64,000 nt of DNA. Origin: Owenia fusiformis (lineage: Eukaryota > Annelida > Polychaeta > Sabellida > Oweniidae). Position 1 is the first letter of the stretch; each line of letters begins with the position of its first letter. Position numbers and translations under genes: made by a program. Shown here piece after piece: positions 35,301 through 45,200 of the stretch. Below the pieces are notes generated by a model. It was not told the origin of the DNA. It made no database searches and saw nothing but the letters and a program-made list of their open reading frames with translations. The stretch is taken from contig CAIIXF020000003.1 of assembly GCA_903813345.2 (NCBI GenBank), positions 4,551,815-4,615,814 of the forward strand, given 5' to 3'.

Positions 35301-37116
35301 TCGTATTGCTCACTTCACAGATCGCCACTGATCAGATAACGTCAAAGTTCGTGCAAGGTAACACATGAATAAGGAATTTCATTGGTGGAGACTTAATTTG
35401 GTGGATTTCATAATATCCAACAACCAAATTAAAACGGCCGTCAAATTAAAGCAATTTATGTAGTACCTGATTCTGATCATATTGCTTTGTGATAAAAAAG
35501 CGACACATACCTTTACCATGAGTAAAGTGTCAATTTGAGCAAAGTGTCAATTTGAGTAAAGTGTTAATTTGACTACAGAGTCAATTTGAGTAAAGTGTCA
35601 GTATTTGACTACAAAGTCAATCTGCCAAAATAATGAACATTACTGACTGAACAGCTTTTCTAATACTATAAATTGCATTAATTTCTCGCTATTTAATTTC
35701 ATGGATTGGGCATATTTTGAAATTTTGGCTGCTATTTAATTTCATGGATTGGGCATATTTTGAAATTTTGGCTGCTATTTAATTTCATGGATTGGGCATA
35801 TTTTGAAATTTTGGCTGCTATTTAATTTCATGGATTGGGCATATTTTGAAATTTTGGCTGCTATTTAATTTCATGGATTGGGCATATTTTGAAATTTTAG
35901 CTGCTATTTAATTTGGCTGATTGGGCATATTTTGAAATTTTAGCTGCTATTTAATTTGGCGGATTGGGCATATTTTGAAATTTTGGCTGCTATTTAATTT
36001 GGCGGATTGGGCATATTTTGAAATTTTGGGTGCTGTTTAATTTGGTGGATTTGGCCATCATCAATTGTATTTGTATTACTCACTTCACAGCTCAATGCCT
36101 ATAACACATTTTATCTCTCCTGGTATCAGATTGTTTTATCTAAACCAGCAGAGACTCCGTGGGTCTTGGGAAAGTTCGAGCAAGGTAACACATGAATAAG
36201 GCACTGGACGAAAATCCCCGGGAATTGCATTGGTGGAGACTTAATTTGGTGGATTTCATAATATCCATCAACCAAATTAAAACGGCCGTCAAATTAAAGC
36301 AATTTATGTAGTACCTGATTCTGATCATATTGCTTTGTGATAAAAAAGCGACACATACCTTTACCATGAGTAGACCTTTAGATGAAAGAACATCCTGAGA
36401 TACGCTTGACTTGAAATGTTCAAACTTTGCATCAAGAATTGGATGCTTGCTGGCAATCATTATCCCACTTGTACCAGAAAGCTTGTTGATTGTCCAACCG
36501 TGCACATATGCATCGTAAATGATGAATGGGAAATACCGATGAAGCTCTCGGGCAAAAGATCTCGCAGCACCCTTGTTCCATGTTTCTTGGATGCATAGAA
36601 TGTCCAGTTGAGGGAAAGATGTGAGTACATTGTGATCAAAATCAACTGGATTGGTCTCATTATTGAGATTGTGTTGGTTGAGATTGTGCTGATTGTGTTG
36701 GTTGAGATTGTGCTGATTGTGCTGGTTGAGACTGTGCTGGTTGTGCTGGTTGAGGTTCTGCTTGCATTGATTGTGATTAGAATTGGTATAAGGGACATCT
36801 CCAGCTCCATTCATTGACGCATGCTTCTGAATGTAGCCATATGCATATGTTTGTGAAGTCATTAAAGACCCCTAATATGTTACTCTCAAACTCTTTTCTA
36901 TGTAACATTGCACACTTCCGTGTGTAACTTCACAATGTATTACTGATTCTTTCTTAGTACACTTGTTAAATTAATGTAGTTGACAATGTTGAATTCCAAT
37001 CAATGATCCTTTTTAATAATTTTCTAACAATAACTTTCCAGACAGAGACAATGCTATCCACATTGGTGTATTGTACCTTGACCTTTAATCCTTGATTAAC
37101 TGTGGACTTGGCCTGT
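29317..37116 (-). CDS. SMPD3: Neutral sphingomyelinase (SMPD3/nSMase2-like), 3' part, 7 exons
   Basis: Minus-strand exons: 37116-37077, 36871-36359, 34856-34766, 33538-33299, 32540-32386, 29795-29709, 29406-29317 (stop). All junctions are GT-AG and all phases agree, giving about 404 residues. The endonuclease/exonuclease/phosphatase fold of Mg-dependent sphingomyelinases is clear: DILCIQETWNK (metal-binding Glu), VVGYASTTHMQA, LTGDFNLDN (Asp/Asn), DDYRDV, GGRRRIDYLLY and LTDHIPVSF (catalytic Asp-His). The family hydrolyses sphingomyelin to ceramide and phosphocholine at membranes. Vertebrate SMPD3 is about 655 residues with two N-terminal membrane segments. Those exons were not found here, and the first exon listed enters in phase 2, so the 5' end is missing. 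A Gln-His-Asn run precedes the catalytic domain. The acceptor at 36871 is pyrimidine-poor. Four of the exons have tandem copies of their edges beside them. Confidence 0.9.
30155..31252. mobile_element. 1.1 kb fold-back element in SMPD3-like intron
   Basis: Ends GTACCCCGGACAGGTTG and its complement, flanked by TA, with arms of about 370 bp (30155-30530 and 30885-31252). The arms share TGATGCAGTCG, AAATTTTCATATTTTATTCT and CAGTGCATTAGGCC in inverted orientation. The spacer is unique. The short ORFs at 30146-30424 and 31046-31234 are arm shadows. It lies between exons 32386 and 29795. Confidence 0.85.
32042..32233. repeat. 50 bp minisatellite, about 4 copies
   Basis: Unit contains CATTGCTGAACATGGGACTC and CTTCTTATTGATTTGGACAC. 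It lies in the same intron as the fold-back element. It does not match the neighbouring exon. Confidence 0.8.
32541..33113 (-). repeat. ~113 bp array copying SMPD3-like exon start with acceptor
   Basis: Five partial copies of the 5' end of exon 32540-32386 lie upstream of it on the minus strand, with copy starts at about 32654, 32767, 32880, 33000 and 33113. Each has TTTTAG or TTTTCAG before the exon-like part, encoding GTEMRHIPLYDAQVSTAEG. Spacings are 114, 113, 113, 120 and 113 bp. Exon similarity breaks after about 70 bases, and the copies lack the exon's real donor. Some have gained GT-containing donor-like sites (CTCAAGGTAGCT, GAGGAAGGTATAG). Confidence 0.9.
34027..34239. mobile_element. 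Short palindromic MITE in SMPD3-like intron
   Basis: Ends TATACTGTACTTCTACTTAA and its complement. Inner TTTGGCGACTG/GCCGCCAAAA segments are also mirrored. The right end is repeated in every unit of the adjacent 86 bp array. Confidence 0.7.
34213..34765 (-). repeat. 86 bp array copying SMPD3-like exon end with donor
   Basis: Seven near-identical units lie downstream (minus strand) of exon 34856-34766. Each contains the last ~49 exon bases (encoding GYASTTHMQAYQNQLQ), the donor CAAG|GTAAAT and then the terminal ~25 bp of the neighbouring MITE (CTGTACTTCTACTTAATTTG). Only the copy at 34766 has the full exon with an acceptor. Confidence 0.92.
35207..35455. mobile_element. MITE, short form
   Basis: Inverted ends TAAATTGCTTTAATTTGGCG / GTCAAATTAAAGCAATTTA. 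The interior contains CATCATCAATCGTATT and CTCACTTCACAG. A second, longer copy lies at 35669-36307. Confidence 0.7.
35430..35525 (-). repeat. Displaced copy of SMPD3-like exon end with donor
   Basis: About 90 bp matching 36280-36372: the MITE end, GTAGTACCTGATTCTGATC, and on the minus strand CTCATGGTAAAG|GTATGT, i.e. the last bases and donor of exon 36871-36359. It sits about 850 bp downstream of the real donor, with a MITE copy between, so MITE and exon edge were duplicated together. Confidence 0.8.
35669..36307. mobile_element. MITE, long form with internal 43 bp minisatellite
   Basis: It has the same ends and right half as the 35207-35455 copy. At its left end, a segment with TTTAATTTCATGGATTGGGC and ATATTTTGAAATTTTGGCTG is repeated about eight times at 43 bp spacing (35700-36040). 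The short copy has a single diverged version of this segment. The array therefore grew inside the transposon. Confidence 0.7.
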
Positions 37117-37235
37117 CTGAAATCAGAAGATATAAGCAAAATTTAATAATAGTCCCAATCTAGCTTAGTAAATAAAAGTATTTGTAATAAGATAATAGCT
37201 TATTGGAACACTCCTTGTGTATGTTTTGACACTCT

Positions 37236-37380
37236 TGACATATCACTGTGACATATAATATCACAGTGACATACAGATATTATCACTGTGACATATATAA
37301 TCACTGTGACAGATACAACACTGTGACAGATATTATCACTGTGACAGATATTATCACTGAGACATACAGATATTATCATG
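37236..37380. repeat. Short imperfect TATCACTGTGACA repeat
   Basis: Tandem TATCACTGTGACAGA/ATACA units with length variation. Upstream of the last located SMPD3-like exon; no coding support. Confidence 0.8.
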
Positions 37381-37544
37381 ATCATTCAAGGCGAAGGCTA
37401 AGTAAATCAAAAGTACAAAAATGGCAGCCATATTTTTTTGATAAAGTCACAAGATTTGGTATATGTTTTCCTTATATGTGAATGCATTTCCTGGAATTAT
37501 TACACCAAAACATGGGCTTTCAACTAGAATTTGCAAGAATCCAA

Positions 37545-37975
37545 AATTGCCAAAAATCATCTTACCTTACCAAGGAACAACGAAGGAGCATGAAAATGTG
37601 CATTTCTTGCATTGTTAGAGTATGATAAAGCTCAAACCATAGTTTCTTATCAATATTTCATGTCTACTATTTTGTGACTATACCAAGTGGCATGGATTAT
37701 CACTTGTATATTTTATCTATTACAGTATAATTATCATGATAGATACACGATTGAGGCTTTATGAACGACAAACAATGATGATGAATGAGGATTACTCTGG
37801 ACTAAAAACAGTCCCAGCAAACAAAATGATGAACATAAAATATTTAGAATTCACATTGTCAATGGTTTGAGCTTTATCATACTCTAACAATGCAAGAAAT
37901 GCACATGTCCATGCTCTTTTGATGTTCCTTGGTAAGGTAAGATGATTTGTGAAAATTTTGAATGCAAATGTGACA
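37545..37975. mobile_element. Fold-back MITE
   Basis: Left arm AATCATCTTACCTTACCAAGG...TGCATTTCTTGCATTGTTAG...GATAAAGCTC (37555-37633) is mirrored at 37870-37950. Exact ends are unclear. Confidence 0.65.
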
Positions 37976-38149
37976 TCAAAGCGCCCCTACATAATGTACT
38001 CCTTGAAGTTTTCAGAAATTAACCTCCCTTCACAGTTTTCATGTAAGCTTTAGGGACCCATACACCTTCAATTCATAGTTATGAAAAATATGTTTGTGTG
38101 TGATGTTAACTTTGACATGTTTCTTTAGTCAAGATATACAATTCATATA

Positions 38150-38722
38150 CAGTGGGGATCATAAAGAATTGCAAAAGCTATGAAAATTACATGCTGTCGC
38201 ACATGTAATAAATTCTTACCTCAGTGTATTCAGTGCTCTATTTTCACCGTCTGAATAAGTCCAAATATAGTGGAATTTGTGTCCCTAATGACAAATAAGA
38301 ACTTCAAAAGTTCAAGTGGATATTCACATGTTATGCCGACTCTTCAAATGTTGAGGTGATTTTGTCGCCCGATTGCGCCGGAACGGAGGATTGGCTCCCA
38401 GAATGCAACATGACACGTGCCAGCTTTCAAAATGCTGTTCCGCCATTTTGAAACCTGTCATGAGTAAATATGGTAACTGATGTTGCATTCTGGGAGTCAA
38501 CCGTCCTTGGATAACAAACATGGCGATTCATGAAAACATTCATTCGATTTGGTAGGGATTTATCCATTATTTGCAGGTATGAAGCTTTGGATTCATTTAT
38601 TGTGCTACTTTAGTGAACGGGAATTATTTATCTACCGCTTGGGAGAGTTTGAGACACGAAACTTGGAAATTAGCTCATTGTGACAACTTGAGAACGTTGA
38701 GTTTTATTTTTGTCCCCCACTG
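38150..38722. mobile_element. Probable Tc1-like MITE
   Basis: Ends CAGTGGGG and CCCCACTG, flanked by TA. An inner inverted pair is present (GGCTCCCAGAATGCAACAT at about 38392 and ATGTTGCATTCTGGGAGTC at about 38481). Confidence 0.5.
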
Positions 38723-39174
38723 TACATATACTGTACATGTGTTACTTCGGTCCAAAGCCTTCTCTATATTCCAGCTGTAAGCTAGAGACTCGAGTAAGTA
38801 CTAGTATCTATCAAATGGCCAAATTATTTCATAGGAATTCGTAGCACCTTATATCGTATAGTTTTGATATGCTGGCTTATATGGACTCAATAGAGGGAGA
38901 AAGGACAGTAACGGGGTCACCATTTCCGGGTATTGGAAGTAAAAAATACGAATCGCAGTGTTCAGAATTCAAAGCGCCATATTAACCAAATCTACATTAT
39001 GTAGACAGATCAACACACATTCTTGTGATGAGACTCAACTCTAGGGACATTATTGAAGTATATGATGTTTCTTTACTGACAAATGAACAATAATGAAACA
39101 GACATCAAGTAACGAGAGAAATATTACCTGTTTATTTTTGAGAACAGTCTACCGGATTACGTCCAGGATGTGAT

Positions 39175-39205
39175 CCTATGACGTCACATGGCGCATGCGT
39201 AATAA
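39175..39205 (+). promoter_or_regulatory. CEP89 promoter motifs (CRE and NRF1-like)
   Basis: TGACGTCA at about 39179-39186 and GGCGCATGCGTAA at about 39190-39202 lie 33-55 bp before the CEP89 start codon. CRE plus NRF1-type sites are common in housekeeping and ciliary gene promoters, so this fits, but is inference. Confidence 0.5.
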
Positions 39206-39234
39206 GTTGTTTATGGTCGCAACCGATTTCTGAA

Positions 39235-42200
39235 ATGGCTGGGAAAAAGCGAGAAAAGAAGAAGAAAGAGAAGTCCAAAGGCCTGGTAAATATGGTGTTT
39301 TAATTATCATATCGTATAAATGTAATTAGAATAAAAAATTCTTCATCAGGAATCGTAGTAACTTTTAAATTGCAAGTTAAAATGAGAGTCACCCTATTAT
39401 CGCCCAATAAAATTTTGTTTTCTTTTTTTAAAGATTGCAAAGCTCTGATCGGGGGTTGGATTTCCCAAAGATTTTTCGTTTTGGCACATTCGAAAACAAA
39501 TTTCATAAACAAGCCTGATTTGCCATTAAAATGCATCTCCCAACAGTTCGCTGTTGTTTTATGAGTAGACTATTCTCTATTACCTTCTTCTAAGGCCACT
39601 GTATCGTGGCCTTCCAGTACAGATATATTCCTGCATGAACAAATGGTCATGTCGTAATCATAAAATTTGAAATCATATGTCCGCCATTTTTCCACATCAC
39701 AATTTGAATTGCGAGTTTTAGTCTTATTACCTCACCAAAAATTCCAAAACACACATAAAGTGATCAGTGTATTAGTTCACATCTTCTGGATCGCTAACTT
39801 AGAATTTACAGCCAGTTACTAATGTCAGACTTTAACGACATTTCATCCAGTTTTCGAACATCGCCATTTTTCTTGGAGCCATTTTGTTTTAATTTTAGAC
39901 GAAATCCTGATGAAATCATGTCATATCTCATCAAGGAGCCGAGCTGGGTCCGGTTTGATTAATGATTTATTTATCTGGCGATTTTTAAAATATTCAATAA
40001 ATTTATGACACCACGGCCAGCTTTTTTCAAATAGAGTTCACAGTATTCCAGATGCAATCCCTTCTAGAGACTCTAGTAAATTCTCTACAAGTTTTGATAT
40101 CGAGTAACTTCAATAGTATATTAAGTTCTTCGCCTAAAATGTCACTCGACTTTTTTGCAAAGAAAAAACCTTCCAAAAAGTAACAGTCGCATTAATTCAC
40201 ATTGTCGTACTTACAAAATGATCCACCGCCTAACTTATGCACCATCCAACTCGGTAATATTGTACACGTAACTATTAATTACCGTATATTCCCATAGAAA
40301 ACTGGGCTTGCTTTTCAACATTTCAAGCGAAAATTCTCTACAGAGTTTTTGTTTTTTTGATGTAATTTCTTCTAAGAAATCGGTGACGTGATAGGTTCAG
40401 TTCATCTTAGGGGTGTCATCTATTTAGAATATTTATTTTCATCTTGTCCAGTCCTATATACAACCTGCCCTTATCCTTTTCGCTTGTAAAACCGCGTAGT
40501 AATGGAATAAATTCTCTGAGAGTGGCGACATGTCTGCATCTCTACCATCTTGCGTTTGACACCCCTCATTTTGGGTGAGTCCAAGTAAACCGCACATCCG
40601 GGTGATTAGAAAATATACATTTTTCAAGAAAATTCGAGCGGTGAGACAGATTACTCTGGTCAAACTGAGTTTTTGACGAAACTTATGAAAGAATCGATAA
40701 AAGGTAAGTGATATACATTAGGCGGATGCCAAAAATTAAACATGGCGCCAATTTGAAACTACAGAATGCCTTCTGTGATTCAAAATCACAAAAAAAGTTG
40801 AGTGACATTTTAGCTGGCGAAGAATTTAGTATTTATACATAATACAATGTTTTGAAACAATGATGTGGAACTGATGTTAACGCCATTTCCACAATTTCAA
40901 ATATTACTTTGTGCCTGTACGGCACTGAGAGAGCACATGCTCATGATTGTTCACATGATCACATCCTGCAATTTGATTGGACATCATACAATGGAGAATC
41001 TCTGAATACGATAGAATATAAAAGAATTATGTGAGCTACTCACTATTGACACTTCTCACAGCTCTGATATTTGAACCTTCGAATTGGGGATTGAATTGTC
41101 ACTTCGACACCATCCAAGCTCAGCATAGAAATGATAGTGTGAATAACAAGAACGCACCTACATGTACATATAAATATACCAAAATACATGTAGATCTAGA
41201 TCTACAGTGCCCTCATAAATGTGGGGTTGATTTTTCAAATCACACCCACAACTTCTTATGTATTGAAAACTCAGGGTTGTAAAACGTTGTCAGTAGTTGA
41301 CAAAAAGCTGAATTTCAATACACAAGTAGTTGTGGGGGTGATATATAGCAAAAGCATTGACATTTGCACCTTTTTTAATAGATCTTATGTCACAGCAGAC
41401 CATCAGTTAAAAAAAATCCTAGAAGACCTAACATATTTCCCCGTATCATATCAATTATCGCTATAAGTGTTAAAGGACGATTCTCGGTTTGGAGAACAAA
41501 GTTCATCAATCTAAATGAGCATTATCCCTGCTTCGGACAAATTTGATTTTTTTTACATAATATAGATTTGAATGTCTTCTTTTGAATAGTCAAAATTTAA
41601 TTTGGGTAATATTTCTAGATTTTTCGCAACAAAATATTAGCGCAGTACACTGATGAACTTCTTTCCCCAAATCGAGACTTGTATTTTATTGAATCGGTCA
41701 AATTGAGCCTTATCCCTGCTTCAGACCAATTTGTTATTTTTACATCTTGTAGATTTAAATGTCCTCTTTTGAATATTCATAGTTTAATTTGGGTAATATT
41801 TCTATATTTTTCATTAAAAAAATTATTAGCCCAGGAGACTGTTCTCCAAACCGAGAATCGTCCTTTGATGAATATCAAAATTATTTGCTATTATCAGATA
41901 ATGCTTAATTTCACTTGGGCCCATTTCTTGGTTACATATGACCCAGCGGTCCCAGCCCAAAAAATTTGATGAATATCAGTTATCACAATTAGTGACAACT
42001 TTAATTATTATCAAAATTATCTGTTGTCATCCTTCTAGATTTGTTGAATTTTCTTGCGAAAATCAGCTACTCTCCCCCAATCATTTCTTTCTATCACCGG
42101 ATGTGATATTGGTGTTTATTTTTTCAGCCAAATATAGGTGCCGCACTCCTGCCTACTTCACTCTTTACAGCTGTACCTCGCATTCCTCCACCACCTAAAG

Positions 42201-45200
42201 ATGACCCTCCCCAAGTGTCAGGCCTTGCAACTACCCTGCTCAACTCAAGCATGCTGGGTAGGATGTTTGCAACACCGACTCAGGAGGCACTTGTCAGTGA
42301 TGCAGATACAAGCCTCCCAGATTACAGTGGCGCTGAACCAGGGTATGTTAGACATTTGAATAGATGGAAAAACAATTTGAGATTTTGGTTGAATTTATTT
42401 CAGTGATATCCCAAGCATTTACGCAAGTGGGTGGAGCACCTACCTGAGATTTTGAAAATAGGCTTGCACCCACCTGAAAATCCATTTGCACCCAATTGAA
42501 AATGAGAAAAATCATGGAAAATTGGCATATTTTGGTCTGAATTGTGAGAATAAGAACTTTGCACCCACTTGAAAAAAGATCCTGGGGATACTAGATGTAT
42601 TTGATGAGAATAAAATGACATACATACTATTAGTGTAAAATGAGTACTTGCAAAACATTTACAAAATCCCACTCTAGATTAAGCATACATGCTTGCAAGC
42701 TTCACTTGTAAAGGTCAGAATATACATTTACTTGCACATACTTTAGATATGTTAACATTAGGATCGCTGATTTACATTTACACTACATACCATTATTTCT
42801 GGTTAACAATTTTTTCAAGATGCGAGTTTAACCAGACTTTATTCTTTAAAACCAGTAGAAGATATGGGTCCATCCTAGGCTGTAGAGCCTTATAAGGGGT
42901 GCCCATAAATAATTAATCAGTTAGCTCCATATAAGGCTTTAGAACCATTTATTAAGAACTCATGAATAATTAATCAGTAAGTTCCAGTTCCATATAAGGC
43001 TGTAAAACCATATAAGGAGAACTGCTGAATAATAATGTAAAAAATCATTCTTCTGGTTTAGGTACTCTACATTGGATAACACTGGAAGAACAGGAGATAG
43101 AGGTCCACCGCCATTGCCTCCTGATGAAGATGAAGACAGTGATGAATATTATGACAGCGACTATGACGCCCCACCTTTACCAGGTAAATATTGAAATTAA
43201 TGACTATGACGCCCCACCTTTACCAGGTAAATATTGAAATTAATGACTATGACGCCCCACCTTTACCAGGTAAATATTGAAATTAATGACTATGACGCCC
43301 CACCTTTACCAGGTAAATATTGAAATTAATGACTATGACGCCCCGCCTTTACCAGGTAAATATTGAAATTAATGACTATGACGCCCCACCTTTACCAGGT
43401 AAATATTGAAATTAATGACCATGACGCCCCGCCTTTACCAGGTAAATATTGAAAATAATGACTATGATGCCCCACTTTAAATATTATAATTAATGACTAT
43501 GACGCCCCACCTTTACCAGGTAAATATTGAAATTAATGACCATGACGCCCCGCCTTTACCAGGTAAATATTGAAAATAATGACTATGATGCCCCACTTTA
43601 AATATTATAATTAATGACTATGACGCCCCACCTTTACCAGGTAAATATTGAAATTAATGACCATGACGCCCCACCTTTACCAGGTAAATATTGAAATTAA
43701 TGACTATGACGCCCCACCTTTACCAGGTAAATATTGAAATAAATGACTATGACGCCCCACCTTTACCAGGTAAATATTGAAATTAATGACTATGACGCCC
43801 CTCCTTTACGAGGTAGATATTAGAATTAATGACTATGACACCCCACCTTTACCAGGTAAATATTATAATTAATGACTATGACGCCCCACCTTTACAAGGT
43901 AAATATTGAAATAAATGACTATGACGCCCCGCCTTTACCAGGTAAATATTGAAAATAATGACTATGATGCCCCACTTTAAATATTATAATTAATGACTAT
44001 GACGCCCAACCTTTACCCAGTAAAAATTGAAATTAATGAAAATGATGCTGCGAGGGATATTTTAACCTCCAGAATAATAATCAAACTTCTGAATTCAACC
44101 ATCTTGGAACAAAATATATTTTTGTGAAAGACTTCAGTTTGTTTTGAAGTTGCAAAAAATATAGTATACGAGAAGTATAACCAAAATACTACAAGACAAT
44201 TGCCAGCTGCCAATGGGTCTTAAGTTTTTAAAAAGCTAAAGGGGTTTCAATTTAACAATTTTGGCCCAGAATCACTCCAAAAGTGCTCAAAATGGTGAAA
44301 AACTGCATTATTTTGAAAGAATCTTTGGCCAGGTGGCTCAAACATCCCAAAAACACACTACTGGTTATTCACCAGTGTCAAATTAGCCTCAAGATCAAAT
44401 AACACATCAATATAAATTCGGCTGAAGTCCCCTAATGACGAATTTGATATGAAATTTAGATTTTCATCAATTGAATTTAAAGGTACTGATATTTATGACA
44501 TGTATTGTTTCAGAGCCACCTATTGTTCGGGAAGAAATTCAAAAGGCTGAGACAGCGCCATCTTTAGATGCCATTTATTCACAACCTGTGAAGAGAAAAG
44601 ATAGAAGGGTAAGGATTCTAGTCAACTCTGTTATCCTCATTTTTTCTATATTATAGTCATCTCTTTGTTATTTAAAAGATGGTCATCTTTTTTATAAAAC
44701 CTCTCTCTAGTCATCCCTGGTTTAGTCATCTCTATTATAGCTTTTATATGTCTTCCAGTCAACTCCAAGTCAGTCTTTGGGATATGATAGTTCCCCTGGC
44801 CCAGAAAGACCACTAATGCAGTCAACCCCTAATGCAATGTGGCCTTCAACTCTATTATAGCTAAATATGTGTTTTCCAGTCAACTCCAAGTCAGTCTTTG
44901 GGATATGATAGTTCCCCTGGCCGAGAAAGACCACTAATGCAGTCAACCCCTAATGCAATGTGGCCTTCAACTCTATTATAGCTAAATATGTGTTTTTCAG
45001 TCAACTCCAAGTCAGTCTTTGGGATATGATATTTCCCCTGGCCCAGAAAGACCACTAATGCAGTCAACTAGGGGTGAGACGAGTCGAAAAAATCCGATTC
45101 GAGTCGAATCCGATTCGAGTCAGAAAATGACGATTCGAGTTTCGAATCCGTTTCGAGTCAGATAAAGTGCGAACAACATCGCTTTTGACCGTTCGTATTT

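Noticed and set aside
36608-36817. + strand ORF rich in Ile/Val/Leu (MRERCEYIVIKINW...)
   Set aside because: Antisense of the Gln-His-Asn repeat in the SMPD3-like exon on the minus strand.
37200-37481. ORFs with repeated CHSDNI or YHCD motifs
   Set aside because: Translation of the TATCACTGTGACA short tandem repeat.
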